NCBI GenBank assembly: GCA_033296885.1
Contig: MU863968.1
Span: forward strand, 62,001 to 126,000
Reading direction: 5' to 3'
From: Triangularia verruculosa
Taxonomy: Eukaryota > Ascomycota > Sordariomycetes > Sordariales > Podosporaceae
Length of the DNA stretch: 64,000 nt
Below the pieces are notes generated by a model. The model saw only the letters and a program-made list of their open reading frames with translations. It made no database searches and was not told where the DNA came from. Both the position numbers and the translations under genes were made by a program. Of this stretch, positions 19,721 to 30,918 are shown in pieces (within the stretch, counting starts at the first letter, position 1; every line of letters starts with the position of its first letter).

Positions 19721-21871
19721 ATGAATTCTTCTACACGCCCAAGCAATTGGACTGGCCAAGCTGCCGGGGCACCACTTGCCGCTCCTCCACCACCTATGGT
19801 GGTTTCTCTCCCTCCTAGACCCCCTCATCCGACTTTCGAGAACCATGACGATAGTGACAGCACCGAGTTTGACGACTCTAACAGCAGCGCAGAAGATGAG
19901 TCTGACACAGAGGCAAGCCCGGTTGAAGCCATCAAAACCAATGATGCCAGATCATTGAGATCAGAAAAGCCTCGAGTACCGCCTCTAAATGTGCCCCAGG
20001 CAAATGTCGGCTTTCAGAGAGTGCAGACTCCTATCGAGTCCGCCACACAGGCAAAAATGATTGAGGACCTTTTCAGCAAAGTGTCCAAGCTGGAAACTGA
20101 GTGTAAGAAGAACTTTTGAGACTTGATATGAGACATACTGACGTGCACGTAGTGGGCAATATTCGAGGTACAACGGCAGCCTCAAACCCTCAGGAGCGTC
20201 GTACCGGGGCATCGCCTTTGAGTCCACCAGACATTCGACTCCAACCACCCACACACCCGGGACATGTCAATAGAGCGCCGTCCCCTCGACAAGCCGCCCC
20301 TCGGATATTCACCAACCAGACAACCTCTTCTTTCCCAGAGTTGACACCTCGGTCGCCCGGTGGCGTCCAGTTCAGCCACTCGGTTCCACCGGTGTCCGCT
20401 GGCGGCCATTCTCCTAGCCCCTACTCAGGTGTCAAGCCGCCTGTGGTTGAGATCTCGGCGGTTGATCTGAAATGGGGCTCTCTGTTTGATGAGAAGGGAG
20501 CTCCAACCAGAAGATTGGAACAAGTTCTAAGAGGTCTTGGCCAGTACATTGTATGTTGAGAGAATCGAGGCTCCAGAGAACGCCGACTAACTTCTGCTTC
20601 GCCACAGCTTGATGAGTTCATGCCGCAAAAGACCCTGGTCATAGGTCCGCAGAAGATGGGTGCTTTCTACTCCCAACACAAGCTTGAGGTAGAGGCATTT
20701 CCGTTTTTAGGTATGCTGAACAGCCTCCGTGCTCCCAGAGGTGCTGGCGAAGACTGACGCTTGGACAGAGATATTCCGCAGTCGGAACCAAGATGCCCAC
20801 ATCAAGTTGTCCGAGTTATACGACCAGCTCGCATTTGAATATCACTTGGTTCCGTCAGCACCCGGATGTAGGCCAACGGTGCCGGGCTTGACCGTCCAGG
20901 GCTGGACTCAGTGGATGACACTTGCTCTGAGGGCATGTCCGGATGAAGAGGCTCGCCGCTTTGCCAAAGTGATCACAACGTTGCCGATCAATGCCGAGAG
21001 TCCTCTGGACGGCAAACTTGAAAGACTCCCGAAGCAGATATCCCGCCATCTCCTGCCGGAAAAGGCTGACCCAGCATCGCGCGGGAAGTTCAGCGGAGCT
21101 TTGCGAGCGGTCATGGAAGGCTTGGAGTTGCTGCCGCGGCCGCCAAAACCGGGTCTCCATGAACGAAGACCGTCTCAATCTCGTGCAATCAGTCCCCGAT
21201 CGCGATATAAGCCCTCGTCAGTTGGTATTCCGTCGCCTCCCTCTTCAGTCTCTGGAGCAGTCCTGGACGATGATTATAGAAGAAGTGACCGTGAGCGGGA
21301 AAGAGGCTATCGTGATGCCTCGGGTAGAGGATATGAGAGCAACGGCTCTGCCAGGCGAGATCCTCCATTGTCGCGGTCATCAACGGGACTTGCAGTACCT
21401 AACAGCCCTCCCTCGCGAACCGGACCCCCCTCGGCAACAAGCTCTCGTAGGCGCAGTTCCCCTCCTCCATACCATAGAAATTCAGGTCCAGGGGCAAGTG
21501 GGAGAGATGAGAGGGGTTACCCAGGAGGGTTCTCACGGTCATCGTCAGATGCCACCATCTACCCAAATCGGTCAGACCATCGAGACCGAGACCGTGAGCG
21601 CGAACGAGACAGAGAGCGTGACAGGGAGCGGGATCGCGATAGAGATAGAGATACTCGGGACTCCAAGGCCCGAGGAAGAGAAAAAGAGGCAGACAGAAGA
21701 GACAGAGGCAGTAGAAGATCAGCCTCGGTAGTCAGCAACTCTGATCGCAAAGGAGGTCTCGCACGGCCGAGCCGAAGGAGCTCTGTCATCGTTCAGGATG
21801 ATCAGGCCAGCAACTCGGGACGGAGTCAAACGTGGGCCGATTACTTTTCTGGAAAGTCGACGGTGGCTTGA
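19721..21871 (+). CDS. DUF7514-domain protein with Arg-Asp/Arg-Glu tail
   Basis: Four exons are inferred: 19721-20102, 20153-20550, 20608-20710 and 20769-21871, with introns of 50, 57 and 58 bp (donors GTAAGA, GTATGT, GTATGC). All phases are compatible and give 661 aa. The N-terminal 230 residues are Pro/Ser-rich and disordered. Residues about 233-390 form the fungal DUF7514 domain: KWGSLFDEKGAPTRRL, LRGLGQYILDEFMPQKTLV, YHLVPSAPGCRPTVPGLTV, GWTQWMTL and ERLPKQISRHLLPE are typical blocks. The C-terminal 270 residues are disordered, with a run of Arg-Asp/Arg-Glu dipeptides (about 563-593) resembling alternating-charge segments of nuclear-speckle or RNA-processing proteins. The molecular function of DUF7514 is unknown to me; a nuclear location is only an inference from the tail. 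Confidence 0.88.
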
Positions 21872-22684
21872 GTGTGATGTTTGTACGTTGTGGTTGGTGC
21901 CTGTTGAGTCCTTTTTTGGGTTTCCTTCATACAGTGAACTCGCTCCTTTGGTTATCATCTGCCATGTGAGTTTTTGTTGTAATAGTTGAAGAATAGTGCC
22001 TGCAACACTTGGTCAATTGATTGGCTCCTCTGGTCGTAACTGCCTACACTCAACCCAATGATTCTCTCACCGACTCTTGGCCGCCCTTGCCGCCACCAAT
22101 TCGGGAAGGAGCTCGTGGCTTAACTGAGCCAACTTGGAAAGCTTGAATTGACTTCTGGCAAGAGCCAACGGCATCAACCCCCGTGATCGACATCCTCATC
22201 TGCCTTTGCAACCCCACCTCACTACCACCTCCATCTTGCCAATCCCCAATCCTTCAAAGAACATCTTTGTTGTGAAATGCAACTGTCGCACTTAGCATCG
22301 CAAGAGATAGAGGTCATCGCCGTTTTCTGCAACTGTGCCTTGTGGCTTTCCCCTGCACGGCAGACCTCCCGCGGCCAGATGACGTAGTTGGCACCCCGCC
22401 GTCTGACGTCCGCTCGGTGCCGGCTCTTCCGTGTGCCCCGGACCAGATCTTCCAATTGACAGCTACACACGGCACTGTAACCCAATCTTAGTCCAAAGTG
22501 CCATGAATCCCGGTTCCATGATGAGCGGCTCGGACGGCCATCCCCTGACCACTATGTCATAGGTGAGCACTCGTCCGATACTGAGATATCAAGAGGATAA
22601 CATGAGAAGATATAGAATGGCCTGTCAAGTTTGACCAGCTTTGATCCAGCTCTACATCTTGCTCTATCACAGACAGATGCCACA
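21872..22684. promoter_or_regulatory. Upstream region of the MFS transporter gene
   Basis: 813 bp between the DUF7514 stop and the MFS start on the same strand. It holds the 3' UTR of the former and the presumed promoter of the latter. A TTG-initiated in-frame extension at 22631 was rejected in favour of ATG at 22685. No other gene is seen. Confidence 0.4.
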
Positions 22685-24735
22685 ATGGTTGTCGACGCTG
22701 AGAAGGCCCATGACCGCTCTAATTCAACCACGTCCAGAGCCCCCTACGGCCACCATGACGACGCAGGCACATCTTCATCCAACCATGACTCCCCAGAGGC
22801 TCTCAAACGTCAACGATTGGAAGCCTCTAAGAAGCTCGCAAACCCCCTCGCTGGCTTGAGCCATGATCGACTCTCTCAAATGGGTGAGGAATACGCCATC
22901 AGTGCCGGTCTGACCAGTGACGAAGATCTCCGCGCCTTCCGTCTAGGTGCCATCATCGCCAGCGACAAGCCGGACTACAGCGCCCTTTCCGAACTCACAG
23001 ATCGCGAGCGGGAGGTTTTGGACCGTGAGACAACCCACAAATGGTCAAACCCACGCATGCTTTATTGGGTAATTGCCATCTGCTCTCTCTGTGCAGCGGT
23101 TCAAGGCATGGATGAGACCGTCGTCAACGGTGCTCAAATCTTCTACAAGGAAGCTTTTGGCATTGCCGACGACACCTGGCTGATCGGGCTCACCAACGGG
23201 GCACCGTATTTGTGCTGCGCCATTATCGGATGTTGGGTCACTGAACCTATGAACAAGAGATTCGGGAGAAGGGGCACCATCTTCATAGCGTGTGCTATTT
23301 CGGCGCTGGCATGCTTTTGGCAGGCCTTTACGAATACCTGGTGGCATATGTTCATTGCCCGGTTCTTCCTTGGATTTGGAATTGGTCCAAAGAGTGCAAC
23401 AACACCGATTTTCGCAGCAGAGTGCTCCCCACCAAGACTCAGAGGAGCGCTGGTTATGGTGAGTTGTCCTTTTTTACCCCTGAATTCTTGGCATCTGTTT
23501 TCCCCTAACCCTGAAGCCATCACCGTTGGCCTTTGAACATCCCAGCTGATACTAAACCCCCAAAGCAATGGCAAATGTGGACAGCCTTTGGCATCATGGT
23601 AGGCTATGTCGCCGACCTAGCTTTCTATCCCGTCCCTGACCGCGGCATTCCCCTGGGTCTTAACTGGCGATTGATGATGGGCTCCGCTCTCATCCCAGCG
23701 GTCATCGTGTGTTCCCTGGTGTATATCTGCCCTGAATCACCCAGGTGGTACCTCACCAAGAATCGCCACAAAGAGGCCTTTGCCTCGATCTGTCAGCTGC
23801 GCTACGAGAAAGTTCAAGCTGCCCGCGATTTGTTCTACACGCATACCCTGTTGAAAGCAGAGGAACAAGCCGCGGCCAGTATCGGAACACGCAGCCGAAT
23901 CAAGGAAGTATTCACTATCAGGCGCAACAGAAACGCAATGATTGCTTCCGAGATTGTCATGTTTATGCAGCAGTTTTGCGGTGTGAACGTTATTGCCTAC
24001 TTCTCCAGTGAGATTTTCAGGGAGGCTGGGTACAGTGAAGTTGAAGCCCTGGCGGCAAGTCTCGGATTTGGTGTCATCAATTTCCTATTTGCCATCCCGG
24101 CTTTTTACACCATCGACACATACGGCCGGCGTAATCTCTTGCTGACTACATTCCCGCTAATGTCGCTGTTCATGTTTTTCACTGGGTTCAGCTTCTGGAT
24201 TCCAGATGATAGCCCGGCACATATCGGGTGCATCGCACTGGGTATTTATTTATTCGGTATCGTGTATAGTCCGGGCGAAGGACCTGTACCTTTTACGTAC
24301 TCAGCAGAAGCGTACCCGTTGTATATCCGCGCTATAGGCATGAGCTTCGCGACGGCGACAACGTGGTTCTTCAACTTCGTGTTGGCTTTGACTTGGCCTA
24401 GTATGCTGGAGGCTTTCAAGCCTCAGGGGGCCTTTAGTTGGTATGCGGCGTGGAATATCATTGGCTTTTTGCTGGTCTTGTTTCTGGTACCCGAGACGAA
24501 GGAGAAGACGCTGGAGGAGCTGGATAGGGTGTTTGATGTTGACTTGAGGAGGATGATGGCTTTCGGGGCAAGGCAGGCGGGATGGTTCTGGAGGAGGTAT
24601 ATACTGAGGAGCAAGGGGGGAAGGAAGCCAGTGCATCCCGGGGAGGAGGGACTGGATAGTAATGAGAGTGAGGGTGAGTTTTTGGGTGAGAAGAAGGAGC
24701 AGGTTGGTGAGATGGACGGGGCCGGAAGGGTTTAG
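22685..24735 (+). CDS. MFS sugar/polyol porter family transporter
   Basis: Two exons, 22685-23458 and 23566-24735, with a 107-bp intron (donor GTGAGT, branch TACTAAAC, acceptor AAAG) give 647 aa. A hydrophilic N-terminal extension of about 135 residues precedes the first span. Family signatures are GMDETVVNGAQ after TM1, NKRFGRRG in the TM2-3 loop, FLGFGIGPKSATTPIFAAEC, PESPRWYL before the central loop, MQQFCGVNVIAYFSSEIF at TM7, DTYGRRN in the TM8-9 loop, and PETKEKTLEELD after TM12. These place it in the sugar porter family (proton-coupled uptake at the plasma membrane). The GMDETVVNGAQ subtype is common in fungal polyol/inositol-type porters, but the substrate cannot be read from sequence. 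The splice joins Met-258 to the QWQMWTAFGIM block, as expected. The C-terminal tail is acidic and disordered. Confidence 0.93.
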
Positions 24736-27700
24736 TTTGTCAGAATACTTCTAAAAAAGTCTAGAAAACTTGATGTCGGGAGTATTTGCTGAGCTGATTC
24801 TGCCAAAGCCGGATAAATGTCAAACTATCGCTTCATGGAGGATCACATAGGTGTTGGATTTTCCAAGAGGGTCAGCCAGATGTGTGCAGTAAATAAAGGG
24901 TGGCATTTCTTGGTGTGTAAGAAATGTTGCTAGTCAGAGCTATTCTGAGAAAAGAGGACACGCGAAGTTGAAGAAGGGCAGCTGATTGAGCTCCAAAAAT
25001 ATGTCCAACCCAGGTGTCAAACTGTTGTCGAGCATCTGTCTAAGTCCATTATGGCCCTTTATTGGACAAGCAAGCGGTTTGACAATGCTTGAAGTCAGAT
25101 CCAAGTGAGGTCAAACAGTCGAAGTTCTTGCCTCAGATGTGACTATAAGGACAATGAATCCAGACTTAATGGTAGTTTTAAACAACAGCGATAATCTAGG
25201 CAGATACTACCCGCGTCTTCAATCACTGTCTGTTAACAAAAGAAACCTCCAAAACAAATCATTACCACCATCAAGAAGCACACAACTACCTCCCTCACCT
25301 CCACATCGCCCCATTCACTAATCTTTTCCTAGGTTACCCCTAATCTGAAAGCCCAACTCACCATGCTCTTTAGTTAAGTCAGTTCGAAATTTGGGAATCG
25401 TATTAGCTTCTACAACAACTCGCAACCATGTACACACTTATAAGAAAATAATCTGACTAGAAAGCATGCTGTGGGAGCTACATGGCCCTTGACTTGCGAA
25501 AGGGGGCATCGTCATTCAGGGGTCCATAGTAAACAAATATCTTCTCTCGGTATGTCCCACAATGGCAAGCCGGCTCCAGTATTTCCTTTTCTTCGGACAC
25601 CCGACACTAGACACTAGAAACATGTGCGAATTCTAGAACAGTTACAGCCCTCCGAGCCCGAGAGCAAACGTCCGTAGCATCGCCCGCCCTGTGTTCAGCT
25701 TTCTCCATTTCCGCCCTCTCACAGCCCTACAGCCGACGTAGAGCTCAACACAGCTGCCCTGCATACAAACAGCTGCTTCTAGACGAGAACAAACACCTCG
25801 GCCGAGGAGATGTCACAACCGCCAGACTCTCGTTCTCAGTAAACACACCCCTCTTCCCAATCAAGCCTCGGTGACCCCGTACCCAAACACAGCTTGTCTC
25901 ACAGTTTTCTATCTGACAAGCCGTCACAGGCATGCCGTGTCGTTTGTCTGTGTTCAAGTCATTGCAACCGGTATGCCAGTGTCACTTTGTGTCTCCTGTT
26001 GTCTCAGTCAGTTTGTTCTCGGGGCTCGGTTTGTTTCGGTCTGGAGCGGTATACACCCCTCCTAAGGTATCACGAATTGAACTCGGGGAGAAGGAAAAAG
26101 GAGCAAAAGAACAGAAAGCAAAGTCGGACTCCTGGAGCGTGATCGTCTTGGTGCTCTTGTTGAAAAGGCAAACAGCAGACACAAGCGAGAAACAGAGACA
26201 TGTCAGGTCACAGCCATGGGGTCACCACAACAGTGAACAACTGCAATACGAACAAGGCAACCCACCAACTATGTCAAGCATAAACTGATATCTCAGCTAG
26301 CACAACTCATCGTGTCCGCTGTTTATGTCCGAGTTTAGTCCGTCCGGCGTTGCTATCCACCGTCATTGAAGCCGGTATCATCACCCTCTGACGACATCAA
26401 GTGATTATCTACTGGGATTGATCATCCCAACACATCCACCCATCCACAAACTCACACCTCCTTCGTGTCGCCTACCTACCTTTCCTGCCTCCTCCCTTTT
26501 CCCTTCCGCCGCTGCTACTGCAAGCCTTTCCCCTTTCCGCTCTGCATCGCATCCCCCCATCTGCGGATAGCCGAACAATTCCCTCGCCCCCCTTATCGTT
26601 CCAGTCAAGTCAGTGGAACACACAATACCGACCGACCTACCCTTTTTTCCCACAACACTACACTACCTGTATGCAAGTTGCCTTGTCCCGAGCCCATTGT
26701 CCGATCCCGCTGTAAACCGCGGGGGGTGCTGTTTCCGCCTCACGACACGACAGATAGCAACCTACCTAGGTATGCTGTGGTGAATCGGTGCCGGTTGCCG
26801 TGTCTGTTGTTCCTATCTATGTAGGTAGTATCATGAGGGGAGGCGTCGTCGCACAAAACCTGACCCCCACCGGCACCCTCCGCAAGTAGATAGGTTCTTT
26901 TCAGCAAAAAAATGGCATGATGTTATCGCCAAAAAGGCAACTTCCGTCCCGTCCACACACAGCCAGTCGTTACTTTCACAGCGACTTTCAGCTACGCTTC
27001 CAGACTCCCGTCTTTCTCAGCCAGCCAGCCACCTCAACGTACACACCACATGGCATCCACTCATCCCTTTACTCTTTTTAACACGTGCCAAAGCAGAAAA
27101 TCATGTACGTCAAATAGAAACAAGCTAGAACTTTTCGCACCCAGACACGGACACGTTCTTTACCCGCCCGGGTTGTGCATCGTGTTGTTTCGTTTTCTGT
27201 CATATTCCCTTGCCGCAATATTCTTTTCTTTTTTCTTTTGCCCCCTCTCGTGTAAAATCGTCCGACACCAACCGTTAGATTTTCTTTTTCTCTAAGACAT
27301 ACATATTCGATATGCACAGCCGCCAGCAACAAAAACACAAGTTCAAATGGCAAAGTCCCAGGCATATTAGACGAGAAACAAAGACAAAAACCTGTCTGAG
27401 CCGCGCCGTGCGGCAGCCGCGTGGGCTCACGGTTCTCTTGAACCTGACGATCAGTCATCTTTTTTTATTCTTCCATAGCCCCCTCCATCTCAGCTGTCAT
27501 ATTTCTCTTGATGTTAGACTCGACGACCCGTCTCAAATGACCTACATATCAATCCCGTCCCCAATCGGCACAGCTGAATCACGAATACAGCAGGAAACAA
27601 CGTGCCTGACATGCTCTAACCGTCCCGTCCCGGTCCGGTTTCCTGCGGCCACGGGGGTGTTGTTGTTCAAAAAGCCCGGATAGTTGCAGCAATAGAGAAG

Positions 27701-28042
27701 GTGATCAGTCACCTTTTTCTTTTTTCCCGCTTGTCTCTTTCTCGGTCTGGACTTCTTTGCTCGTATCCAAATTCTGTCATGTTGTAATATTGTCTGTGCA
27801 AAAAACCTTCTCAACGGGTTTTTTTCGTGCTCAGAGTTCACATGGCATGAGCAGCAGGGGACCTGAATGATCTTCCACAATGAAAAGAGAAGGGTGGCAA
27901 TAACGTGGCCCCTTGGACATTCTCTCCGGTCTCTGCAAGGAAAAGAAATAGGAGATGTTATGTTCGTACTGTGTGAAAGAAAAAACGCCGCGTGGTTGAT
28001 GTCTCACTTCCCTATTGTTTCTTTGTGGTGGTGGTTTTCACC

Positions 28043-28058
28043 CACACACACACACACA
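28043..28058 (+). repeat. CA dinucleotide microsatellite
   Basis: Eight tandem CA units in the gene-poor interval. Confidence 0.85.
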
Positions 28059-29625
28059 TACCTTACACACAGACGATCTGAAAAGGAGATCAAAGAGATA
28101 ACTCGAGAGCTCACCTGACAGGAACCTTCACACCCTTCATCCCCACCGAAGTTCTCATCATCTCCGGGGCGGTTAGAAAGAGATCTCAAATCTTGAAAGG
28201 GTGACCAATCAGAGGGTGGAAGTGGCGGGTAGCTCCTAGCGTGATGCCTTCTTTTCCGTGGGAAAATACCGGGTGGGTAGTCATGACCAAGGTGAGTTTG
28301 AGGTGGTGGTTGCAGAGGTGGTCGTCTGTGGGTATTTCCGGGTTGTCTTCTCCGGTGTGGAGGCAAGTAGGGTGAATTCTGAGGGCTCCAGTTCATTCTG
28401 GAGAGCAAAGCAACACAGCTTGTTGTCGTTGTTGTTGGACATCGACAGCCAGCTGCTAACGTGCTTGATTTGCTAAGATTGACTCTTGAATATCAGCAAC
28501 CAAGCCAGACCTAAAGTATTGGCATTACTTGTCAAACTCTCACCTAACCGCACCACAGTGGCCAAAACCCTCTCCACCACCTACACCCTCCCAAAATCTT
28601 TCCTATTCATCAAACTCTCTCAGATCACCACGGCACTTGACAAACTTCCCAAGTGTCCCACATGTCGATCAGGGTAGCAGAGCGTTCAAAGTTCATTTCA
28701 TTTATCGCCTCCGGCCCTGCCGGCCTCCCCATTCCTCACCCCCTTTCTTCCGGCAGCCACGAACCTGGGGAACGAACCACCAAGAGTGGAAAAGGAAGGG
28801 GGTGGTGGTGGTGGTGTGGACATCTACTAGCCTCCAGCTGTATGTAGGCGTAGTAGTATCGTAACGCATGCACGCCATCCACATGCATGACCCCCCCTTC
28901 CCTCCTCCCCCCATCCATCCATCCAATCATTTCCCTCCCTTTCTGTTTTTTCTCCCCCTTCTTGCTTTCTGCATGCGCGGTTGCAACCCTCACAAAATCC
29001 AGTCTTAACACCCTTGGCAATTATGATCATTACTTCAAAAAGAAGGGGGGGTGGGTAAGGTAGTCATGTATTGCCTCCCCCATACATGATCAATCTTGAA
29101 AGTCAGTTGTGATCTTACAATGAGAATCTTAAAACTTCCTTGAATGTGTAACAAAAATTGGTTGGATAGGTAGGTAGGGTTCCAAACATGATCATGACAT
29201 GGAAAAAAAGCAAATGCAGTCAGCACAAAACAAAACAGCGTAGCATAAACGGCCAATGATTTGCTGACAAAAAAGAAGCTATATATACAGAGCAAAAAAA
29301 AACAGACGTCAGCTGTTAATGCAAGGGTGTGTGTGTGTGCGGTCTCTCAGCCAGCCCATCCCCACGTCTCTCCACGTTTACAGCCTTTGTCCGAAGCCAT
29401 ACAGTAAATGTGTGTGTGGGCAACAAGAGAAAATCGTCCGAGTGGTTGCCCTTCTTTTTTCGCTGTACTGTACAGCTGTACGTGGCGCGGGATGGGTTGA
29501 AAAGCCATGCATGGTGATGGTGATGATGACAGTAAACCGCAGATCTGTCTGCCTTCTCTCTCTCTGCCTACCTCCTCCACCACTGGCTTGCTGCGCCTTG
29601 GGGTAATGGTGGCCGTGGGTGTGTC

Positions 29626-29655
29626 GTGGTGGTGGTGGTGGTGGTGGTGGTGGTG
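29626..29655 (+). repeat. GTG trinucleotide microsatellite
   Basis: Ten tandem GTG units in non-coding DNA. Confidence 0.9.
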
Positions 29656-29934
29656 CAACTTCAACAAGAAATGCGGGGCAAGCCAATGTCGTCGTCGACT
29701 TTCTTTCTTGTGTTCCTCTAAAAACCACCAAGAAAGAAAATGGGGTGTGGGAATGGCTCGGTCCTGCAGTAACCCGCGCCCTTCTTTCCTCTGCGCCTTC
29801 CCTCCCAGCGCCTGTCCTATTCAGGAATCCCGCTGTATGCCTCCCTCTGCCTACTGTGCTGTTGCGTCAGCCTGAATGACTGACGAGTGAGTGAGAAGGA
29901 GCGAGCAGTACGCAACCGGTTCCCAATAGCGTCC

Positions 29935-29952
29935 GTCGTCGTCGTCGTCGTC
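29935..29952 (+). repeat. GTC trinucleotide microsatellite
   Basis: Six tandem GTC units, 280 bp from the GTG array. Confidence 0.88.
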
Positions 29953-30902
29953 GATGCAGTTACCACCCACCCCTTTCCCCTTCATTGCTACCATCCCGCG
30001 CGCAGCAAATGCTCAAGTCTGGCTTGTGACACAGTCCAAAAACAGGTTGAAGAAAAAAAAGCAGAAGGAAGATTCAAGTATGTCATTTCCAACACCACCC
30101 TGACTTACCAATCTACCAAAGGATCACCAGCATGAACTGCTACGTAATGATGTCTTCTTCTTCTTCTTCAAGGAAGGTGCCCTTTTCCCTCCTGTGCAAC
30201 CTCCCACATCCCCATTGGATCAAGTTGGCAGGTGGTAAGAACAAGTTCCAACCGACTGCTGGTTTTCTTACCTATCCGAACACCCCCAAATCTCCCATAG
30301 TAATCCCTCAAGTCCCTACATAAAAACCAAGAGCCTACAGTAGACATCTTCATGCAGTTTGATAGCTAAGCGCAGCCGAAGCAGCGACCTACTTTCCCCA
30401 CTACAACCTTTCCCCCCACCGATGGCAACCCTCCCAAAGAGCGAGTACCTTACAGCAGTAGTGATATATTAACGAACCTCTGTTATATTGCCTGCCGTGA
30501 ATATCACTTCTCACAATTTTTGCGCACTGCCAAGAGTTGCAACTTGGTAGGTTGGGAGCAGTGATGGCGTATCAAGTGAGACAGCATCATCGGAGGATTT
30601 GTTGAATTGGTGTCTCCCCCATCATCATCGTCCGGTTAGTGCGTGATCTAGTCAAGTGAGGAGATGCCCACATCGTTATCAGCATAATCACTGTGAAGCT
30701 GACTCGAAACCTCGTCTCTGTCTGACCAGTTCCTTCGAGCTCCACTCGTTCATCCTTATCCGAGAAAGTGTTCCCTTCCGAACGCGCGCTTGCGTGATAA
30801 CGGTTTCCGAAGATATGATATCTGAGATGTTGATAGATAACGGCTTTTCCCCCTATGGCGCTTGCGCTGTGCAACCTGCATCGCATTCACATCAAGCCCG
30901 GG

Positions 30903-30918
30903 TTTTTTTTTTTTTTTT
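30903..30918 (+). repeat. Poly-T tract
   Basis: Sixteen consecutive T residues in the gene-poor interval. Confidence 0.9.

Noticed and set aside
29626..29952. GTG and GTC trinucleotide runs considered as CRISPR-like or coding repeats
   Set aside because: Simple microsatellites without spacers or a sustained reading frame; CRISPR is not expected in a fungus.
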